DNA of 64,000 bases from Choristoneura fumiferana (Eukaryota; Arthropoda; Insecta; Lepidoptera; Tortricidae). Location of the stretch: contig NC_133501.1 of assembly GCF_025370935.1 (NCBI RefSeq), positions 4,347,170 to 4,411,169 of the forward strand. The letters run 5' to 3'. Of this stretch, positions 1 through 11,700 are shown one piece after another. A program made the translations under genes and the position numbers. Below the pieces are notes generated by a model. The model saw only the letters and a program-made list of their open reading frames with translations, did no database searches and was not told the origin of the DNA. Numbering within the stretch: position 1 is the first letter of the stretch; each line of letters starts with the position of its first letter.

Positions 1-51
1 TTTGGGACTAGGTCAATTGGTGTGAATTGTCCCGTGATATTTATTTATTAT
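1..51 (+). repeat. SINE family B tail fragment
   Basis: tttgggactaggtcaattgg followed by a (TTTA)n-like end; the head lies beyond the window edge. Confidence 0.7.
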
Positions 52-421
52 TGTACATCAGAAATACCTATCCAAACCAAGTATAGTAGAATTCAATAAC
101 TATTGTACCTACTATAATTGTAAATAAGTTATAGTAACAAATAAACAGACTTACAAACTTTCGCATTTATGATATTAGTGTGATGATTTTTTTTAACAGA
201 AACGTATTTTTAAAGCGCAATGAGTTCAAATATTGTGCGTAAACACAAGCACGCCGGAACGTGCAATATATCACGCACAGAGGCGCCGCAAACAATTTGG
301 ACAAAAACATTCGTGAAATGTTGCTCTAATAGGCGCCATTTTGTTTATCGCGCCATTTGACTAATTGCGTTAGGAGTTTAAAACTTGAAAAATACGGCGA
401 TGAACCGACTAGGAAACTATT

Positions 422-918
422 CATCATCATCCCAGCCTATATACGTCCCACAGCTGGGCACAGGCCTCCTCTCAGAACAAGAGGGCTTGGGCCATAGTTC
501 CCACGCGGGCCCAGTGCGGATTGGGAACTTCACACGCACCATTGAATTGCTTCGCAGGTTTGTGCAGGTTTCCTTACGATGTTTTCCTTCACCGCAAAGC
601 TCGTGGTAAATTTCAAATGTAATTCCGCACATGAATGTGGGAAACGGAACGTAGGCGTGTGTGAGAGTGAGCGATGTATGGCAAGGATGAGCGAGATAGG
701 GAGATAGAATAGGAAGATGGCGGATCGGTCTGGATCTGTCGGTTGGCACGGCGAAACGGTTTAGCTCTTTTGAATAAATTTATAAAAAAACATTATTGTG
801 TTTAACTCTGAGCAATCATCCACATGAATTTCGAAAAACTCAGAGGTGCGAGCCGGGGTTTGAACCCAGACCCTCTGTTTGAGAGGCGATAGGTCAAACC
901 ACTAAGCCACCACGGCTC
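422..918 (-). repeat. SINE family A, copy with internal insert
   Basis: The tRNA-like head on the right (minus strand) has A-box-like tggcttagtgg and B-box-like ggtttgaaccc; the tail on the left ends in (ATC)n. An insert of about 185 bp (about 638-818) is bounded by cacatgaat on both sides, so it looks like a later insertion. Confidence 0.75.
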
Positions 919-1029
919 TCTCGGAAACTATTATGGAATGAAATTAATTTGAATATACATGTCTGGTAGGAAGTGAATGTTCTGCTGAGCAAAGACCTAC
1001 CTCCCCCCCTCCCCGATACTTCTGCTCCT

Positions 1030-1202
1030 CTGTTCACTTTATACAAGGGCAAGTCCTTCAAGAAGTAGTCCAGTTCATTCCGCCATCGACGTCTGGGTCT
1101 GCCAGGTCGCCTTCTCGAGTTGGTGGGCGTCCACTCGGTAGTTACCTTGGCCCACGATTTGTCCGGCATACGGTAAACATGGCTAGCCCAGCCCAGTCCC
1201 AC
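1030..1202 (-). pseudogene. LINE reverse-transcriptase C-terminal fragment
   Basis: Minus strand reads GWASHVYRMPDKSWAKVTTE and RRRPGRPRRRWRNELDYF, the C-terminal pattern of RTE-type retrotransposon polyproteins. Confidence 0.7.
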
Positions 1203-1258
1203 TTCTTATACTTGGTTCGGATAGGAATTTAACTAAATGTAAACAAAACAACGTCAAT

Positions 1259-1677
1259 TGAGGGCTATCGCGAATGAATTCGCCGCTAGAGCGCTAGTGT
1301 AGCGTGAGGTCTCCGAAATGTCAAATCTCATAGTTTTTGGGTGACCTACGCGGGTTTATTTATAATTAGAATCATTTTGTGAATATTTTGCAATATCTGA
1401 ATTAAATATGGCAATATGCGTTCCGGGGCAATGAATGTCTGTGTTTTGAGACAGTTTTGTCTTTCGGAAACCTTTGTCCTCCCTTTTTCCGAACAAAACG
1501 GGGACTTTGCAACACTGTGGCATGCTCGTATATTTTTATGCTACGGTTTTAAGGTGTATTGAATATATTTTAATTCTAAAACTTTGTTTTCACGCCTGTA
1601 ATAAAGACCTTGAAAGCCACATCTAAAAACCTCACGCAACAGTGCGCCATCTAGTGAGACAAAAACGATAGCCCTCA
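1259..1677. mobile_element. MITE with TGAGGGCTATCG ends (about 419 bp)
   Basis: Ends TGAGGGCTATCG and CGATAGCCCTCA; subterminal gcgtgagg and cctcacgc are inverted too. A second copy is at 32146-32546. The unoccupied version of the surrounding repeat is at 19075-19230. Confidence 0.8.
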
Positions 1678-2014
1678 TTGGGTGTCGTAAATATTGACAT
1701 TCCCCCTTTAGATATATGATGACCAATCATTCATCAAAGATTCCCCTATTCAATTATCTAAAAATTTACATTTTTGTATTGAAAAACACTAGTCCAGTTT
1801 GTATTACAATGATAGATAAGTAAAATGTTTAAATCCTTGAATGTACCAAATCTGGCAGCTGAAGTTTGTTTACATTTAGTTAAATACCTATCCAAACCAA
1901 GTATACAGGCCGTTCGACCTACTTACATCAGTGATTTGAGTCATGGAGCGCAGGGCGTAATAGTTAGTATTCTTTGACAGGGCGGTGTTCTGGTTCCGAT
2001 CCATGAGTTTTTAA

Positions 2015-2260
2015 CCCCCGACGCAAAAAGAGGGGTGTTATAAGTTTGACCGTTATGTGTGTCTGTCTGTCTGTGGCAACGTAGCTCTTAAACGGGTGGG
2101 CCGATTTGAATGCGGTTTTTTTTATTGGAAATCAGGTTTTTTAGCAATGGTTTTACGACATGTTTCATCAAAATCGGTTAAGCCGTTTTTGAGATATTGA
2201 ACTTTGAAGTGACAAAGTCGGGGGTTTTCCAACTTTCTGTTGGTTAGGCTAGAGCAAGGG
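2015..2260 (+). repeat. Interspersed repeat with ttgagatattgaactttgaag
   Basis: From aacccccgacgcaaaaagag to cgggggttttccaactttc. Relatives in reverse orientation at 26085-26225 and 41790-41975. Confidence 0.55.
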
Positions 2261-2465
2261 CTTGAGGGCCCAGTGCGGATTGGGAACTTCGCACGCACCA
2301 TTGAATCGCTTCGCAGTTTCGTGCAGGTTTCCTCACGATGTTTTCCTTCGCCGCAAAGCTCGTGGTAAATTTAAAATGTAATTCCGAACATAAATTTCGT
2401 TAAACTCAGAGGTGCGAGCCGGGGTTTGAACCCACGACCCTCTGCTTGAGAGGCGATAGGTCACC
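2245..2465 (-). repeat. SINE family A, truncated copy
   Basis: Body from gggcccagtgcggattggga to the B-box region; lacks the A-box end. Confidence 0.65.
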
Positions 2466-3464
2466 GTACACCGTTGAGCACCGTAGGTGGGAATTATAAT
2501 GCACATATCCGTGAGTATCCTTTTTATGGAAATTGGTATAATATATTATAATGTAATATTCATATTCGCATTTCAAACTCATCATCTTGGGAAATAAAGC
2601 CTGAAATGAGTTTACAAGAAAACAGATAAGCACGTAAGACCAAATAACGAGTTTACCTCCCTAGGGAGGGAACATGTGACTTTCGCTCGCTTCCCAACTT
2701 AAATCGTCCTTGCAACTTACTTCTAAGTGTTTTTTTCACATGCATTTTAATTATTTACTACAATTTATTGAATTAGGCGTTACTTTGTATAGAATTTAAT
2801 TTATTTTCTAAGTAAAATTGCGATCAAAACAGTTTTATATTTTAATAACGAATATAATGTAAGCCGATTTTATTACCTACCCCCCCCCCCTCCCTATCCC
2901 TAAATATCCTCCTGTATTGTGGCCTTCCAAAATAGTACATAATTCTTGATAATAAAATTCAAAATGGCGGGTCGCTCGTAAATATTCGCTTCCAAGGAAC
3001 CCTATAGCTTGAATAAAAGGGAAACCCATAATTATAATAAATAATACTCGGGCCCTGTTGCAACCAATACGACTGTTGGACTCAAATTGAAATATTTTAA
3101 TGTGGGAACGTATCTGAATATCGAAAATTAATATATCTAATGTTAAAAAGTTGGCGGTCAAAATATCGAAAGTAGGTTAGGTTAGGTTCGATATTTTGAC
3201 CGTCGATATTTTAAGTAAAGATATTTCAATTTTCGATATTCAAATACGTGCCCTTTAATATACGACCATCAACTGACACAACAACATGTGCATAAATATC
3301 TGATATGACTATTCCTAAGGCGGGTAGGACTTGTCAGGTATCTATTTTTGTAGGCTCCGCTGTGGCAGATATTTAGCAGGTGACTGTCAGAGGAGAAAAT
3401 CCGTGGTGCTCTGCTGGTTTAACTGGCCTCTCGAGCAGAACGAGCTCAAACCCGGACTCGCATA

Positions 3465-3540
3465 CAATACAATACAATACAATAACTCTCTATTGCACAC
3501 CAACACATAGCAAGCAGAAAAGAAAACACAGGTATATATA
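3465..3540 (+). repeat. Retroelement terminus with (ACAAT)n
   Basis: acaatacaatacaatacaat then tattgcacaccaacacatag; a second copy at 28078-28160. Confidence 0.5.
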
Positions 3541-3595
3541 AAGAGAGTTTTCCGAGAGACGGAGTTCGAAATCCATGTGTAAAATTACCTACATT

Positions 3596-3762
3596 AGAAA
3601 TTTATCACGAGATTTATGGTGAAGGAAAGCTACACAAACCTGCGAAACAATTCAATGGTCTATGTTCCCGATGCATACTGGGCCCACATGGGAACTGCGG
3701 CCCAAGCTCTCTCATTGTGAGAGAAGACCTGTACCCAGCAGTGAGACGTATATAAGCTAGAA
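3596..3762 (+). repeat. SINE family A, body fragment
   Basis: Reverse orientation to the copy at 422; lacks the tRNA head and is diverged (tatgttcccgatgcatactg). Confidence 0.6.
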
Positions 3763-3924
3763 TGAAATGAATGTGACATAGATGGCGCTGGGTTCCAAAA
3801 TTAAAAATAGTGACTCTCACGAGAGCACAATACGATCGATCTGTTTTGATTAATTTGAAATTTCTTATCTGCTTATCTTTTTTATCTTTATCTTTTCATT
3901 GTACTCGTAGTGTCTGGTCTTAGT

Positions 3925-4065
3925 CAAAGTCAAAGTCAAAATATCTTTATTCAATTTAGGCTGTAACAAGCACTTATGAATGTCAAAAAAAATCTACCAC
4001 CGGTTCGGAAAAACCTCTGCTGAGAAGAATCCGGCAAGAAACTCAACGAGGTATATATTTACGAC
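3925..4065 (+). repeat. LINE 3' end with tctaccaccggttcggaaa
   Basis: Starts with gtcaaagtcaaaatatcttt and shares aatctaccaccggttcggaa with 60440-60560; a common lepidopteran LINE terminus in reverse orientation. Confidence 0.6.
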
Positions 4066-5214
4066 GAGGTATATTTTATACCTCGGTCTATAGGTCTTGT
4101 TTCTGATATCCTGTCAATCGTTCAAAGGTTATAATAACTTCATTGATATACGAGTACGTATTAATTTCGTTTATCCTCCGAATGCAGTACGGATCGTTAC
4201 AGGCGTATTGGTTCAAACACTACGTTGTATAAGATTTTATGTCAGTTGAGAGTTGTTTCTATATTTTGGGCGGCGTTTAAGAACAAGAGAAATGCGAAAA
4301 CCGTCTACTTACAAAACACTTAAATTTCGGGCTTATTTCTTAAGTTAAAGAACATTATTTTTCACTTTTCATGCTCGTAAATTTCGTATTTATGCTGGAT
4401 CTAGGCGACTTAAATCGACTCTTTATGCTCTTCGTTATCGTTTTCCTTATAAAACTATATATCAATCAAATCAATCAAAATAATACAATAAAACTAAAAA
4501 TATAATCATGCATGAGCAATAAAAGGTGCATAGTAAATGAAAAATTGTTTCCACTGTTGATATTTCATTTCCTAGCCATCTAAGTGAAAGCAAGTGTAAA
4601 ACTCGAGCATTAAACCCATTTCCCCCTCGACGTGTCTATCCACCCTCGCCGTACCGGCTCGGGTGGCTATATGAACGTCTCGGGTAAAATGGCTCGTTTT
4701 ATGCTCTTGTTGTACAATCTACTATTTACTAGCCTGTTGCCCGCTCCTCTGTCTGCGTAGAATTCATTTATCGCTATCCCGCGGGAACTATGCAATTTTC
4801 CGGGATAACTATCCTATGTGTATCCCGGGACTCAAACGATCTGTGTACCGAATTTTATACGTGCGTGCAGTATAGACGTGATGAGGTACCTAACAAACAA
4901 ACAAACCATGGGTACTTTAAGGTTATGTTAGTTGTTTGGCCCGAAGGGGCAAGAGCACAGAGAAGTAGGAGCTCCGCATGAGCGGAGTTTCGCCGTCTTT
5001 GTGTTTGTGTCGATTCAAATTGGAGAGGAAAAGTTTTATATAGCAGGATAAATCGGACGTTTTTTCTCCAATTTGCTTTATCACTGAAAGTAGTAGAGCA
5101 CATTGGAAGGACAATAATATCCAATCCAACTTGCTCAATTAGTAGGTATACACAATCGTAGATCATATTGGAAAGATTCATTTTTAAACGTCATTAAATC
5201 CTACTTCCTATCCT

Positions 5215-5570
5215 AGGTACTTCTTAATTATATTATAAATGCGAAAGTTTGTGTGTGTGTGTGTGTGTGTTTGGTACTGCAATGAAATTTGGTACATAGA
5301 TAGCTGGACGTCTGGAATAACACATAGGCTAGTTTTTATCCCGATACTCCCACGGGACAGGGATAAAATCCAGAAATTTCAACCGCTGGGCTTAGGGTCT
5401 TGAAATTTTGGACAGTTGTTCTTAACACAACCTCAATGAAGACCACGATACAAATTTTGGGAATTCCCAGGGGAATTTTGTAAGATCCCGGAATTTCAAT
5501 TGTAACTACCAGATTGAATATAAAGTTCACGAGTGCGAAGCGGATAAATTCTACTATGAATATAACACGT
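5215..5570 (+). repeat. Interspersed repeat with attataaatgcgaaagtttg
   Basis: A (GT)n run follows the start; then tttttatcccgatactccca. Related copies at 20042-20261, 23155-23366, 45223-45425 (inverted), 47838-48030 and 55540-55960. Confidence 0.6.
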
Positions 5571-5710
5571 ATTTTCTATGCGGATTGTACATTTTTCGCG
5601 ACCTTCTTTAAGGATTAAGCATTCCATTTTCAACAAATTTTCCCACCAATGCTGACGTTAACATATTGTTTACTTTTACTTGTAACAAAAAGTTATTTAA
5701 ATGTTTACAG

Positions 5711-5768
5711 TGAAGTTATACCAACAGTTGGTTTCCTGGACGATTACTTCTACAGTAGCACAACATGG
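5711..5768 (+). CDS. KChIP: KChIP-like gene, N-terminal exon (inferred)
   Basis: Bounded by a tttacag acceptor and a TGG|gtaag donor. In the chosen frame it reads EVIPTVGFLDDYFYSSTTW, beginning with the last base of a split codon and ending in phase 0. That phase fits the next exon at 9545 and also fits splicing directly to 24177. KChIP N-termini vary between isoforms, so there is no homology to lean on; the call rests on splice sites, open frame and position. Confidence 0.5.
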
Positions 5769-8700
5769 GTAAGTTTTTTATGTCTTCTAGTTTTTTTTTT
5801 AGATACTTAATAATAAAATCTGGTAGGGTAACTATAGCCTCCTGCCTACCAAAGGTACTTTTTTGGAATAATTTTTTGAAAGTTACAAATTATATCAAAT
5901 CAAATATCAAATATGTTTATTGCCAGAACATAGTTAATACAAAAGGTCTTAGTGCTACAAAATGTTCTTACGTTCAACCTTAATTGGGCGTGCAATATAA
6001 AAATCATTTTCCTCAGCATTTACAATATCAAATGTAATTCCGCACATGAATTTCGAAAAACTCAGAGGTGCGAGCCTGGGTTTGAACCCACGACCCTCTG
6101 TTTGAGAGGCGATAGGTCAAACCACTAGGCCACCACGGCTTGAAATTTACCACGAGCTATGCGGTGAAGGAAAACATCGTGAGGAAACCTGCACAAACCT
6201 GCGAAGCAATTCAATGGTGCGTGTGAAGTTCCCAATCCGCACTGGGCCCGCGTGGGAACTATGGCCCAAGCACTCTTGTTTCTGAGAGGAGGCCTGTGCC
6301 CAGCAGTGGGACGTATAGAGGCTGGGATGATGATGTGATGATTTACAATATAAGAAATACTAAGTAATATCTTAATGCTATTTTCTCATTTTACAATACA
6401 ATAACTCTATCATTTCTTCTTCTTTGTTATTATAATTTATTATTTTCCTTTATTAGATTATTATCATTGCAAATTATTACTATTATAATGTCAGTTCACT
6501 ATTATGTCAGAATATGCTAGTATTCATCATCATCATCCCAGCCTATATACGTCCCACTGCTGGGCACAGGACTCCTCTTAGAACAAGAGGGCTTGGGCCA
6601 TAGTTCCCACGCGGGCCCAGTGCGGATTGGGAACTTTGCACGAACCATTGAATCGCTTCTCAGTTTTGTGCAGGTTTCCTCACGATGTTTTCCTTCACCG
6701 CAAAGCTCGTGGTAAATTTCAAATGTAATTCCGCACATGAATTTCGAAAAAGTCAGAGGTGCGAGCCGGGGTTCGAACCCACGACCCTCTGTTTGAGAGG
6801 CGATAGGTCAAACCACTAGGCCACCACGGCTTCATGCTAGTATTGTAACAGTTTAATTTTATTGATATATTGCTTAGAGCTTAAGATGTTAGGAAAAATT
6901 GAGGAAAAAATCTCCAGCTTTTGCTACTAGTTTTTCACTATGTACTTTACAAAGGCCATCAGTGTCCAATTATAATTATTTCTTATGTCCTTCCCAAAGG
7001 AAGGATGTAGGTACGAGGATAGGGTTCTATTTTGAATACCAATATGCAAGATGTCCACTCGTGTGTGATAGAAATAGATTTACTGCTCTGGCTGAGCTTT
7101 AAAATTTGCTCCATCATTCATTTGTGGTTTTAGGGTAAAGTTAGGCGAAAACTAATATCGTTTAATAATTGTACATGTGAAAAGGGTTCGTATTGAATGA
7201 GGGAAAGGAGCAGAGCGTTAGTTAGAGGAATATTTACAGGGTGTCTCTTGACTGTTCAAGGTGGTGCACCAAGATCGTTTCATTAAGGCGTTCTGCTGTC
7301 ACAATACAGTATGACAACTTCTGAATTTGCCATAATTATCTTAATATTATTATGAAAATATATACAGACAGTGTTTAGACAAGAGAAAACTTAAATCAGT
7401 TGAAAATTGGATTTATAGCTCTTGGTCAGGGACACTCTTTATAGAACACTAACTTAGCAAATTTACTGAATTAGACGTTACTATGCGGAGGACCATATCA
7501 ATGTATCGTAACCAATTACTTTGCTTTGATGATGAACTCAGATTCATTTCGAAACGCGGTAGCGTAGTGTGGTGGTGGTGATAGTTATAAGCGGTGATAG
7601 GTTTGTTAATTGATTGTTAATTTAACAAATAAAAACATACGTGTCCAATATTCTGTCTTACTAAGCTGAACTTTTTGAGATGCTAACCTAATCTTCGAGA
7701 GATCTTGAATAGATTCAATATGTTCGGTTTAAAATCTTTCACAGATACTCCCTAAGAGTTATTATTGTTATGACTTCAATAACAGAAGCGTACAGGGTGT
7801 AAAATGTTTCTGTAATATTGTACATTCCGAGGTAACGTTATTTGTGCGAAGTAACCGCGGTCCCAAGCTAACATTATTTCGGTAAACAGCGGATCGGGCC
7901 GCTGTGTACACAGTGGGTCACTTAAAGCGCAATTCAGTAGTATTGCGTTGCAAAAATGATTTAATCTTTCGGTGATGTCTTAGTACAAGAAAATAAGGGC
8001 AGTTGAGTTCATCTTTAGAATAGAATAAGTAGAATGTTTATTTGCATAGAATAAGTAGGTACATCGGTGTTCTTAGGTGGTATGTGACACTTATTCTGCT
8101 ATTTGTACTAAATAATACTAGCATTCAAATATTTGGGTATTATTAAAACATAAATCTTTATTAAATATATTTTTAAATCTATTTAGAGGTAGCTCTTACA
8201 AACTTCTAGGTATCTTATTAAAAATCTATTAAATAAACGTTAAGATATACAGTAAGTAACACATGTAATCAATTATTAATCAATTTACATTATTTGTACA
8301 CTTAAGAAGTCACCACATATACCTACATACATTAAAGGTGCTGATAAACTTGAGTATTTACTTGTAATGAGCATTCTTACGAATGTTACATTACAGAAAA
8401 GCTCTCAAATGAACAGGAGCGTTCTAGTGAGCATTCAAGCGAACGACGGTAAAATTGCTGCTTTTTGCCGAGCATTTCGCTAGAGAAATGATCGTGTAGT
8501 CAGTAGCAATGTTTGGCTCTGTGGCTCTGTTTGTTATTCAGTTCGTTCGTTCGTTATTCTGTTACAATTAGAGCGTTATCACATTATCCGATCGATACCG
8601 GCATCGATGACGATACGATGTCGGGGAAAGTAAAATGTATGAAATATGTTGTCTTTTACATTGTCCCGCCGATATCGGATATATCGGAGCCGACACCGAT

Positions 8701-11700
8701 ACGTTCACGCACCATCGGATGCCCGTGGGCTGTCGGACGATAAAGTTTGTTATGTGTGGGCGGCCATTTTGAGCCAGCCGTGTCGGTACAATTTTGTCAG
8801 AAATATGTGAAAGCAGCACATGTGTCGGCTATCGGATGTCGTCACTCGGTCCGAATATTGGATCGGTTAATATGAAAACACTCTTACAATGGATTGCTCA
8901 AGTTTATCAGCACCTTTAAAGGTCTCTACCCACTACACCGTATTATCCCATGACAGTAACAGGAACGTATCAGCATAGTAAGAGAACAAGTAGGTCCACT
9001 CCGACCCTTTAGGAGACTTAACTGCCTACTCCGGCGCGGACGCTTAGGGTTGTCGACATCTATTTTAAATTAATTACCTACCGGCAAATAATTTTAGTAC
9101 GAAAGTTAACTTAAAATTGTCTAATGTCTGTATCTAGGGAAACCAGACAGATTCTATGCCGTTATATTATTATTATTATACTAAATTTAAAAATGTTATG
9201 TATAATAACTGGCAGCCGGAAGCCGGTGAAATAACTGGCACTTGAGGTATTCCATCTTAGGCCTCTAGGTTGGCAACGCATCTGCAATACCCTGGAGTTG
9301 CATTTGTCTATGGGCGGTGGTGATCTCTTACCATCAGGAGAGACCCACTTGCTCGTTTGCCATCCAGTCGAATAAAAAAAAAATTCGCCGGAACGATGAT
9401 GCCAACTGTATACATACTACTCATATTGTTTACCTACCCATAATGCGAGTACTATAACTATATTGTTTAATCGTATGGGCGTAAAACATTAAACAATTAC
9501 ACTAAAGAAAGAAACTACAAACTAGCTATAAATCCACATTTCAGGGTCCCAGCCACGACATTAAGTCAGGTGTCAGATTGTACAGATCTCCAGGGGAGCC
9601 CGAGTATGAGTGTAGAGGGCAGCGCTGTCAATGTGCTCATAGTTTGAGCCTAATCGCCGCACTCGCAGAGGCCGAGTCCCGCCAACCCCACTTGTACGAA
9701 AGTAGTGACAGCGTCAGAGTCCTGTTCTCAGTCTGTTTTAAGCGCACCAGAGCTTGCGTGCTAGACTGAAACCATCTGGTTTAAACGTGGGGTCTATATA
9801 TTTTTCATGTGCCCTTGCACGAAAAATATTACACTACACTTATATACCACTAATTTACAACTATAAACTAATACAAAAAATACGTAAGTACGAGTAGGTA
9901 CGCGAACGTAAAAGGTGATCATCTCGCGAAGCGAGCGCAAGACGTGCGAGCTAAAATCGAAACGTACAGCGCCGACGGCAGCGCAGCCTTGACTAAAGAA
10001 AACTTAATCCTCCTTAAATTATTAGTGTGTGCGTGCGGCGGGTGCGTGCGTACCGGCGCCGACCGACGCGCACACATTTAAGCCGCGCGATGTACTTTTG
10101 TTCGTAGTGAGCTCTTTACAAGGTAGGTAGGTTACTCTTTTACTAGGTAGTAGTTTTTTGTATCAGGGTATCAGGCACGGAATGTAACGCGCGACATGTC
10201 AACGTCGTGTTATACCCATAAGAAGCACGGCACGCGACAGCGACGGTTGGTTAGGCAACGTGCTAGTGGGCATATTCTCACTTTTCAATACAAAGAATAT
10301 ATTTTTTTCACATCTCTCCTTCAGAAAAGTAGCTCTTCCTCCCTGACGAGAGGGAGCAAAGTGCAACTTTTCTGTTCAAGGCTTTTCTAAGAATTTTTTT
10401 GCAAATGCCATTTTTTGAAGTTGATAATTGTAAAGCCACGCCATTTTCTATGCTGGTTGTTCTTTGATAATATTTAGAATTTGTTTTTTTCAAGTTTCTT
10501 GATGCTCGGTGTGAAAAGTTGTATGAGCCACACATTATTTTCATCTTGGGCGTTAACACTTGAATCCCTCATTACGCTCAGGATTCTACTTTAGAATCCC
10601 TCGCTACGCTCAGGATTCTATTGTAGAACCCTTCGCTACATTCTGGATTCAATGTACGCCCTCGCCGTAAATACACCATTTTGCTCCCTTGTGACACAAA
10701 TAACTATTCCTGACACGCTCCTATTACGGTCATGATATGATACGGTGTAGGTAGAGACTTTAAGTATAGTTTGTGAGCGCGCGGGTCCGGCTCACGCTTG
10801 ACCTGTTTTTTCATTTTCTTACGACAATATCTAAATGACGGATGATGATGGATCGTAACTGTTCGCCTAATCTAAGTGAGTCGTTTACCGTCCTGTTCTA
10901 CCCAATACGACTGTAATGATTTTTATGAGCCACGTGCATGCACTATTATTCAATACTAAATAAGAGGGAATGATTGGAAACAAAAAAAAAATTGTTTTCA
11001 GAAAAAGAAAAATATAATCAAATTTGATATGGAGTTTTCGTTTGTTGTTCTTCTGTTCGTTGTCTGTAAAACAGGCTTCTAATATTATAACTATTACAAC
11101 ATTATTTTGTAATTGTTATGATGTCAGTAACTAACATAATTTTTTTACACGTAAGGTCTATTAAATTAGACCCTAGGACAGTACACCACTACACACTACT
11201 GTAAATTTTATCTCATTATATTTACACATATGTAAATTTGACTCTAAATATTTGTACACCTTCATGCAGGTTGAATACGCTCAGAATGTTAGATGTAACC
11301 AACCAAGATGTAACCGTTTTCTGGCAAATAATAATACGAGTACAATAATAAAAAGCACCACATTCCAGTAATACAATCGGTAAATTTACACATTACAGTT
11401 GCATAAGATACAAGACTTGTGCGGTGGAGACTGGTGCCTGAACTAGGGGAAACCTGTATGTCAGATCACCAGGCCTCCGAACCCCAGATGTCTGTAGCTA
11501 CAGGGTTATGCGGTTATTTAATAATAAATAAATATAGCAAAAAAATACAAACTAACATGCGTATTGGTACGAATAAGGTTTTAATCTACCAAAGCAAGTT
11601 GTCTTTCGGAGTATTATGTAGCTGGGACCTCTCTAATCTGTCTTCAACCACGGAAGAGGGCGTGACAGGATCAAATGAACTTGACAGGTCGTTTCACATT

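Larger units (their letters stand above)
8920..10759. mobile_element. Second TTAA-flanked inverted-repeat interval (1.84 kb)
   Basis: Left end AGGTCTCTACC..ACACCGTAT and right end ATACGGTGTAGGTAGAGACT are inverted over about 50 bp with small gaps, each flanked by TTAA (8916-8919, 10760-10763). It contains a LINE-type repeat, the candidate KChIP microexon and a GC-rich patch at 9900-10100. It may be one element or two separate solo copies facing each other. Confidence 0.5.

Noticed and set aside
9578..9772. 63-codon frame as an independent gene
   Set aside because: Better explained as read-through of the putative microexon; no start in good context and no homology.
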